DNA from: Xenorhabdus hominickii
GTDB lineage: Bacteria > Pseudomonadota > Gammaproteobacteria > Enterobacterales > Enterobacteriaceae
Reading direction: 5' to 3'
Assembly (NCBI RefSeq): GCF_002632725.1
Contig: NZ_NJAI01000006.1
Span: 102,971 to 141,557, forward strand
Length of the DNA stretch: 38,587 nucleotides
The position numbers and the translations under genes were made by a program. This document shows positions 1-9,400 of the stretch, one piece after another (the first letter of the stretch is position 1; the number at the start of each line of letters is the position of its first letter). Below the pieces are notes generated by a model. The model saw only the letters and a list, made by a program, of their open reading frames with translations, was not told the origin of the DNA and made no database searches.

Positions 1-159
1 AGAGAGAACGAATTTAACTCAGCGTACTCGAGTAAAAAGACTGAATAGAAAAACTATCAGTTATTCAAAATCCGAAGAAATGCACGATAAGGTGATAGGG
101 ACTTTTATTGAGCGTGAGTACTATTTTTGATATTCAATCTAACTATTTAATACATGACC
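1..159 (+). mobile_element. IS1-family 3' tail, copy 1 (insB C-terminus plus right inverted repeat)
   Basis: The first ~130 bases encode the last part of an IS1 InsB transposase (RTRVKRLNRKT-like stretch, KSEEMHDKVIG, stop at about 127-129). They are followed by an IS1-type right end, TCTAACTATTTAATACATGACC, ending at 159. The same tail occurs again at 154-425 and, in an almost complete element, at 37714-38486. The rest of the element lies outside the window or is lost, so nothing functional is expected. The last six bases, ATGACC, are shared with the start of the next copy. Confidence 0.8.
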
Positions 160-425
160 CTTTTATCGCCCTTTAATATTCGGTTTTATTGTACGGATGA
201 TTATGCTGTGTATGACAGCCTCCCAGAGGAAGAACACCTGACTGGGAAGACATTCACCCAACGTTTAGAAAGAAATAATTTAACGCATCGTACCCGAATA
301 AAAAGACTGAATAGAAAAACCATCGGTTACTCAAAATCTGAAGAAATGCACGATAAGGTGATAGGAACTTTCATTGAGTGCGAGCACTATTTTTAGCGCT
401 CATTCTAACTATTTAATACATGACC
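154..425 (+). mobile_element. IS1-family 3' tail, copy 2 (truncated insB and right end)
   Basis: An 80-codon open frame at 154-396 matches the C-terminal half of IS1 InsB: MTLLSPF at its start, then YTQR-type TQRLERNN, RIKRLNRKT, and the conserved HDKVIG close to the stop. In full-length InsB, MTLLSPF is internal, so this ATG is not a real start. The right inverted repeat ends at 425. Copy 2 joins copy 1 exactly at ATGACC, which is both the IS end of copy 1 and the Met-Thr codons of copy 2. It is a dead fragment. Confidence 0.8.
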
Positions 426-431
426 GAATAA

Positions 432-452
432 GAGGCTGGTAATACCAGCCTC
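432..452 (-). terminator. Hairpin downstream of the NRPS operon
   Basis: GAGGCTGG and CCAGCCTC form an 8-bp perfect stem with a 5-base loop (extendable by two pairs), 21 bases past the NRPS stop codon on the minus strand. The bases after the stem on that strand are TTATTC, so the U tract is weak. It is the best candidate end of the NRPS transcript and would also stop readthrough from the IS1 tail. Confidence 0.55.
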
Positions 453-473
453 ATTAATCATTATCAAATTAAT

Positions 474-3400
474 TTATATTGATATCTCTTCCTTAATCCC
501 TAATGAATTAATTATTTCCATACGAATAACAGAAGTGCATTCAAGAATATTATTATGATGGTGATTATCCAATAGTTTAATCTCTAATGGATTGATTACC
601 CATTGAGAAATATTATTGTCTGTCACTTTTATGATTAATTCAATCAATTTTACTTGCGAATAATCATTATGATTAGGATTGATTTCACCTGCTTTAAATA
701 GCGTAATATTTGTATGTTTTAATATTCCACTTAAATCACAATCAGATATTTTATATTCCAATGGCGCAGTCTCCAATACTTTATTGATATAGATATCACT
801 GGCGCCCATTTTCTGTAACTCATCAGTGATGAATAAGTTTAAATTTGACATGTCAATATTATTTTTAAGCATTGTTATCTCAGCGTTGTTAATTACAGTA
901 TCTAATAAGAATAACTGGATTTTTTGTGCGCCAAGCTGTTCTAATTGATAGGCAACTTCCATCGCTAACTGTCCACCTAATGACCAGCCTAAGATACGGA
1001 TAGGTTGGTCAATAGAGATTTCAGTCAGAATTAATTCCATATAAATCTGAGCTAATCGTTGCAATGAATCTATTTGGTTATCTGTGCTGAGATTGTAATT
1101 ATCGATACCAATACAGTTATAGTTATCCGCTAACATATTTGCCAGAGGAGCATAGGATTCACTACCGCCATTAGCTGGATGAATCATAAATAGTTTATCC
1201 GTTGCCATTGATTCTGGTGTTAGGAAATTAAGTAAACTGATTTTTTTATTATCCGTTGCCAGCCACTGGGATAATAAAGCAATACACTTGCAGCTAAATA
1301 AGATATTTAACGGAATATCAATGGCCATTTTATGGCGTATTACTGAAGTGAGTTTAATCGCCAGCAGAGAATTTCCGCCAATATGGAAGAAGTTATCTTC
1401 AATACCCACCCGCTCCAGTTCTAAAACATCCTGCCAAATAGCACAAAGCTGGGTTTCCAGGGCATTACGGGGCGCGACATAACTTTCTCTGTTACCGAAA
1501 ACAGGTTCTGGTAATGCCCGGCGATTTACCTTGCCGTTCAATGTCAGTGGGATAGCTTCCATAAAGATAAAACTGGCGGGCAGCATATAGTCCGGCAGGC
1601 GGCCTGATAAATGTGTCAACAGTATTTCATCGGATAAGTTCTCGAATAAAGTGTCCTCGGTGACCAAGTAGGCCGCCAGCACCTTATGACCGTGACGCTG
1701 GTGGTCAATCACTACGGCCTGTTTAATCTGTGTATGAGCCGTCAGCGCACTTTCAATTTCCCCCAGTTCAATACGATAACCGCGAATTTTGACCTGAAAA
1801 TCATTGCGCCCCAGATATTCAAGTTCCCCGTTGGGTAACCAGCGCACCAAATCGCCGGTTTTATACAGGCGGGTATAGCCTTTTGCGATGTCTTCTGCGG
1901 TTGCAAAAGGATTAGCAACAAAACGCTCGGCCGTTAATTCGGGGCGGTTCAAATAACCCCGCGCTACACCAGCGCCGCCGATATACAACTCACCTGGCGC
2001 ACCGACAGGCGAAGGGTTACCATAACTATCGAGAACGTAAAGACGAACGTTATTAATAGATTGACCAATATTGGTGGCAATATCCCCATGCTGATATAGC
2101 TTCTGTGTCGCACAAACCGTGATTTCTGTCGGACCGTAGGAATTTATCACGTTGCTATGTTGGCTAAAATGATCCATAAAGTCCAGAGAGGGTGACTCTC
2201 CGCCGGTGACCAATAATTGGAGTGAAGGCAATTCCACATCAGTCAACAATTTGAGTATTGCTGGCGGCAAGGTAGCCATTTCAATGCCTTCCCGCTGAAT
2301 GAGTTGCACAATGGCAGGTGCATTCCGTTCTGCTTCACTGCAAAGGTAAAGCGTCAGGCCATTCAATAACGCGGGGAATAGTTCGTAAACAGAAGCATCA
2401 AAGACATAAGCGGCGAACATTAAGCTTTTGGTGGTCTTCTTAACATCAAAAAATGTGGTTTGAGCTGCCGCCAGATGCGCCACATTTTTATGTTCAATCA
2501 TGACGCCTTTAGGCTGACCGGTAGTGCCAGAGGTATAGATGATATAGGCCAAATCGGTCGGTTTACTGATGGATTCTGGGTTCTCCACGGGCTGACTGAC
2601 CGTGTCTGCCTGGTTATCTGCCGCGATAAGGATTGACGACTCAGTCAGTTGCTGGAGAGTGGTCAGATAGCGCTGTTGGGTCAGAACACAAGGTGTTGCG
2701 GTGTCTGTCAGAATAAACTGCACCCGCTCTGTAGGGTATTCCGGCGAAACAGGTACATAAGCGCCTCCGGCTTTCAGGACCGCCAGCATACTGATAATCA
2801 TTTCCAGACTGCGGTCAAAATACAGGGCTATTAGTGTCTCTGCTGGCATCGTTTGATGCTGCTGTTGCTGATAGCGTTCACGGATCACAAACGCCAATTG
2901 GTTTGCTCGTTCGTTAAGCTGATGATAGGTTAGGGTTTCACCTTCAAACACCAGTGCGATATTATCCGGATTTGTTGCAGCCTGCACCTCGAATTGCTGT
3001 TGCAGAGTTTTATCCTGCGGATAAGGGGCATCAGTCTGATTCCAGATATTTAATAGGGTATGACGTTCCTGCACAGATAAAATATCAATGCCGGACAACG
3101 GTTGTTGCTGGTCTGCCACAAAGGCGGTCAATACCCGTTGGTAAATATCAGCTATACGTGTGATGCTGGTTTCGTTAAACAGGCTAAGGGCGTAGTTCAG
3201 GCAACCGGTAATCGCCGTTTTTCCATCGGACAAAAACAGGCTCAGGTCAAACTTGGCCGGGCTGTATAAAGTCTCATCCAGTGTTACCGGACTAAATGGC
3301 AGACGGCAGTCTGACGGATTTTCACCGCTATTATTTTCACCGAAAGTCTGTACGCTAAACATCACCTGAAATATCGGATGACGGGCGGTATCCCGTTCAA

Positions 3401-6400
3401 TTTTCAGCGCATCAAGAAGCTGTTCAAACGGCATATCCTGATGGGCTTTGGCACCGGTAACCAGTTTGTGTGTCTGTGCAATCAACGCGGTTACATTGTC
3501 GGTGTGTTGTAGCTGTGCCCTTAAGGCCAGTGAGTTAACGAACATGCCTAACAGGGGCAGAGTTTGCGCATGGTGGCGGTTATCCGTCGGTGTGCCGATA
3601 ACGATATCATCCTGCCCGGATAATTTCGCCAGCGTGAGGTAAAAAGCACTGAGCAGCACGGTATAAAGGGTGGTTTCCTGCGTTTTTGCCAGTGTGCGTA
3701 GCTGTTCAGACAGTTGGGTATCCAGCTCAAAGTTGACATTTCGTCCCTGATAATTCACCTGTGCAGGTCTGGGGTGATCGATAGGCAGAGCCAGAGATTC
3801 ATAGCCAGCCAGCACTTGTTGCCAGTAAGCCAGTTGTTGTTCGCGGACGTCACCTTGCAAATAATCCCGTTGCCATGCCGCGTAATCCCCGTAATTAATC
3901 TCTAACTCAGGAAGCTGGCTGTCATGGCCAGCTTGAAGCGCGTGGTAAATCTCCGCCAGATCCGCTATAAAGATATCAATGGACCAGCCATCCATTGCGA
4001 TATGATGCCATAACAGTAATAAGTAATGGCTATCCGCTACCTGATAATGCCTCAGGCGCAGGCTCGGTTCGATGGTTAAATCAAAAGGTGTAGCGATTTC
4101 AGCGTACGCACTAGTGAGCAGCATATCCCTGTCGTCACAGGATTGAGACTGAATCACCAAATCTTCATCCAATACCTTCTGATACATCTGGCCTTGATCA
4201 TCACTGCGATACACGGTTCTCAGCACTGCATGGCGTTCAGTAAGCTGATTAATGGCGGTTTTCAGTAAAGGCAGAGAAGTATCCTGAGCCAACTGAGCCA
4301 GATACGGAATATGGTAAACATCCGAACCTTGCTCATACTGCTCGATAAACAGCATCCGCTCCTGCGCAAACGATAAGGGATAGTATGATTGTGTTAAGTG
4401 AGGGATAACCGTACAAATTTGTTCGTCCATCTGAGTGGCTAACCCGGCTATGGTCTTCAATTCAAACAGTTGTGCCAGTGAAATATCAGTAGATAGGGTA
4501 CGGCGAATGGCGGCAATCAGCTTAATGGCGGTCAGGGAATTTCCCCCGATACGGAAGAAGTTATCTTCAATACCGACCCGTTCCAGCTCTAAAACCGCCT
4601 GCCAAATAGCGCAAAGCTGAATTTCCAGTGCATTGCGAGGAGCGACATAACTTTCTCTGTTACCGAAAACAGGTTCCGGTAAGGCTCTGCGATTCACTTT
4701 ACCATTTAGCGTCAGCGGAATAGCTTCCATAAAGGTAAAACTGGCAGGCAGCATATAGTCCGGCAGGCGATCAGATAAATGTTCCAGTAGAATTTCGTCG
4801 GATAAAGCTCCCTCAGAGACCAAATAAGCCGCCAGTACTTTATGGCCGCTATGCTCACGGTCAATCACTACGGCCTGTTTAACCTGTGGATGAGCCGCTA
4901 ACGCATTTTCAATTTCGCCCAGCTCAATACGGAAACCTCGGATCTTGACTTGAAAATCGTTGCGACCGAGATAGTCAATATTGCCATCGGGCAGCCAACG
5001 ACCTAAATCACCGGTTTTGTACATGCGAGCTCCCGGCTCGGTAGAGAACGGGCAGCTTATAAAACGTTCAGCAGTTAATTCAGGACGATTGAGATAACCA
5101 CGGGCAACGCCTTTGCCGGCGATATAAATTTCTCCTGTGACGCCTAAAGGTACCGGCTGACCATTCGGGTCAAGAATATAGATTTGCGTATTGGCTATCG
5201 GACGCCCAATCGGCGGCAGCGTTGGCCAGTGCTCTGTCTCTTTGTCCAGTGTGTATGACGTCACAACGTGGCTTTCTGTCGGGCCGTAATGGTTATGTAG
5301 CCGGCAGTGACAGGCACGTTGCAGCAGACGCTGAATAGCGGGCGTTATACGCAGTTGTTCACCGGCAGTAATAATATGTCTTAGGCAGGAAAGATCGTCT
5401 TCTTCACTGAGGTTGACTGCATCGGCAAAATGCTGGAGAGCAACATAAGGCAGAAAGATTCGCTCAATCTGTTTTTGCTGAACTAGCTTAAGGAGCTGCT
5501 GAGGGTCTCGGCGTAGGGCTTCATTAATCAGCACCAGACAGCCGCCTTCACACAACGTGGTAAAGATTTCCTGAAAGGCGACATCAAATCCCAGCGCCGC
5601 AAATTGCAGGGTTTTACCGGCTGTAGTGGAATGTTCAGGCGTATGGCGATGCCATTGCAGCAGGTTTGATAAGGCTGCCTGCGACATTTCCACCCCTTTG
5701 GGTAACCCGGTTGAGCCGGAGGTGTAGATCACATAGGCCAGATGGTGGGGTGCCAGCTCCTGTACATCAGGGTTATGAGCAAGCTGTTCAGTGAGATAAG
5801 CCGGCTGTTTATCGAGTAATACCGTGATATGACTGGCTGAGGGTAGAGCAGCATCAAGAGCCTGTGCGAGAGAAGTTTGGGTGAGTAAGGCGACAGGTGC
5901 CGAATCCTTAAGTATGTGAGCTAATCTCTCGTCCGGAAGGGCTGGGTCGAGTGGCACATAAGCACCGCCCGCTTTAAGAATGGCGAGTAACCCCACCACC
6001 ATCTCCGGACTGCGTTCAACACAAATTGCGACACGTTCATCAGGACGCACACCCAGCGTAATCAGGTCATGGGCCAGACGGTTGGCGCGGCGGTTGAGTT
6101 CACCATAACTCAGCGTCTGTTCCTCAAATTCCACCGCAATGGCATCAGGGTGTTGTGTTGCCTGCGTTTCAAACAACTGTGGCAGGGTTTTATCCTGCTG
6201 ATAAGGGGCATCTGTTTGGTTCCAGCTGTTAAGCAGGGTATGATGCTCTGCCTCACTGAGATAGGTGATTGAGGTATGAGGCTGATCCGGGTGGCATGCC
6301 ACCGCATGTAGAATACGTTCAAGCTGTCCCAGTGAGCGCTGTGCCTGTTCATCAGTCAGCCAATCTTCATCATAATTAAATTTGATGACTAAACGGTTAC

Positions 6401-9400
6401 TTTGTTCATACGCTATCAATGACAACGGATAATCCACTTTTTGGACCGTGCCTCGGAATATTAGCGTTTGTTCTATGCCGGTCTGGTTCTCGTCTGCCAC
6501 CGGAGCAGGGTAATTTTCAAACACCAGCAGACTCTGGAATAACCGTTCTCCACCGGATTGCAGGCTAGCAAGAGAAACGGCACTGTGGCTGTTAAGATCG
6601 GCGATATCTTTTTGGATATATTGTAAAACGGTGACCACGCTGTCGGTTTGTTTCCATTGCACTACCAGTGGCAGGGTATTGATATACAGACCGACACTGG
6701 ATTCAATGCCTTCAACAGGGACATCACGGCCGGAGATAGTCGTACCGACAATCGTCTGCTCATCACCAGTGTAAATGTGCAAAAGTTTATGCCAGGCAAA
6801 TTGCAGTGCCACATTCAGCGTCACCCCTTGTGTCCGACAGGTGTTTTTAAGCTGCTCATAAGCGTTGCCCTGCACAGTGAGTTGCTGTTCAGCCGGTTTT
6901 TCAACTACTTTTATCTGAGTTAAATCAATCCGGTGGCTTAGCAGCGCCGATAAATCATTTGCGTTCTGATATTGCGCCTTGCGTGCTGTCCAATAAATAT
7001 CAGCTTCAACCTGATGTTCCCGGTAATATTGCTGAGTCGCCAGATAGGTATTATCCACTACAATCTTTGGAGCCTGTCCTTGTGTCAGTGCGTTGTAATA
7101 TTCATGGATGGTTTGCAATAAAACCGGGTAGCTCCAGCCATCAATAATGCTGTGGTGCAGTGTGATAAGTACAGTAACCAGCTGTTGATGTTGTTTAATC
7201 AGGGTAAAGCGCGCTAATCCGGGCTGACTGAAATCAAACGGCAGAGCGAGGTCATATTGTTGAATTTTATCAATCGCCCTGTTTTTTTCTTCTTCTGATA
7301 ACTGGGTAATATCTTCGTGCCTGAAATTTGCCGCATCAATACTGGCACCCGCTGTGACGATTTGTAATATTTCTCCTTCCCAATCAAAAGCGGTTCTAAG
7401 GATCGGGAAACGGCGCGAAGCCAGTGTCCAGGCTTGTTGATAGGCAGCGACATCAACAGGAGCGTGATAATCCAATAGCAGTTGCACACGATAAGCATCA
7501 TCCTGTGGCTGAGCCAGATGATGGTAAATAAATCCTTGTTGTAAGCTGGTGGCGGGGTACAGCGCTTCAATCTGATATTGTTGTTGAAGCTGGCGCAGGT
7601 GTTTGCCTGAAAGCCCATTGATACCGTAGTCACTGGCGGTTTTTATTCCCCCTGTCTGCACCTGTTTTTGCGCCGCAATGATGACGTCATTGAGTGCCTG
7701 TTCAAATGCCCGGATAAATACTGCTGTCTGGGAAGATGACAAACGAGAATCGACATAAAACAGCAGTTTTCCGGCCTGAACGACCCCATTAATCCCCAGC
7801 AACAAATGACTGTCGTTTTCGCTGGCTACCATCGTTCCGCAATCATCGTCAGTGATTGACCAGTCCTGATGGCTGGCACTGCCTAATTGCCCCAGATAGT
7901 TGAAACTAATAGCAGGCAAATCACCGGTCAGATAGCCCGCCTGCTGTAATGCACCGTAACCGATGCCTTTGTTCGGCACCGTGCGCAGCATCTCTTTGGT
8001 ATGAATAAGGGTGTCAGCCATATCCGACTGTTTTTCCAGACGAACCGGGTAAAGCGTCGTGAACCAGCCGACGGTTTCTGAAACATCTATTGTATTATCA
8101 ATAGCTTCCCGCCCGTGTCCTTCCAAAATGATGTGGTTGACGGGCTGAGTGAACGTCTCCTGTAAGGCCACGGTCAGCGCACTCAGCAGTAAGTCATTAA
8201 TTTCCGTGTGATAACCTGCGTTAGCTTCATGCAACAGGATATCGGTCATTTCCACCGAAATTCCTAGCTGATGGTGTGTGAGGCTGTCCAGCACAGGTTT
8301 GCTGTTATTGCCTGCCAGCACCTGCTGCCAGTAAGGTACTTCATGTTGCTGCTGCTGGGCATACTGGTGGACAGCGGCTACCCATTGGCGATAACTACTG
8401 GTTTTTGCCGGTAAGGCCATACCCTGCAATAACAAACGCATATCTTCGGCAATGATCCTCCAGGATACCGCATCGATAATCAAATGATGGAAGGCAAAGA
8501 ATAACCGGGCACTGCCATCGGCATAGCCGGTCAGATGAGCGGCCTGCCATAGCGGCCCGTTGTGATAATCGAACCCACTTTGCCACTGGGTGAGTTGTTG
8601 ATAGCGTTCATCCTGATTGCACTGACGGATATCACCGTGTTTTAACCGCGGCTGTGAAGATGAAGTATCCGCAGAATAACACTGGCAATATCTCTGTTCC
8701 GTTGCAACAAAATGGGCGCGTAATATATCGTGCCGCTCAGTTAATGCGATCAGTGCTTGTTCAAGCTGGGAGGCTTGAATATTACCGGGGATCTGAACCA
8801 TAAAGGCCTGATTCCAGTGATGTGGATGCGCTAACTGCCAGTCAAAGAAGGTTTGCTGGACAGGCAGTAAAGCAAACTCCCCGTTTAATAACCCTTGTTC
8901 GGCAACGATTTCGGCAGTTGAAGCTGTTTGCATCAGTAATGGCGCTAATTGTGCCACCGTCGGGGCCTCAAAAATGGTTTTCACCTGAAGTGAAAAACCG
9001 GCCTGACGGAGTTTGGACGCCAACTGGATGCTGACAATGGAGTCGCCACCAATGCGGAAGAAATTATCATGAATACTGACCTGCTCCACGCCCAAAACGC
9101 CCTGCCAGAGAGTACAGAGCTGGGTTTCCAGCGCATTGCGGGGCGCGGCATAATGGTCAGTGGTTATCTGGATGGGGTCAGGCAGGGCACGACGATCCAC
9201 TTTACCGTTCAGCGTCAGCGGAATCGCGTCGATAAAGGTAAAGCTGGCGGGCAGCATATAGTCCGGCAGGCGTGCTAATAAATGCGTGAGTAGTGCTTCA
9301 TCGACTAAGATACCCTCAATGACCAGATAGGCTGCCAGCACCTTATTTCCGTGATGATCACGATCAATCACGACGGCTTGTTTGACCTGAGGATGCGCCG

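Noticed and set aside
7214..7633. 139-codon open frame inside the NRPS, and a similar one at 11690-12100
   Set aside because: Both are in a shifted frame of the same strand as the NRPS and resemble each other only because they lie over the two near-identical C domains. No ribosome site or known family.
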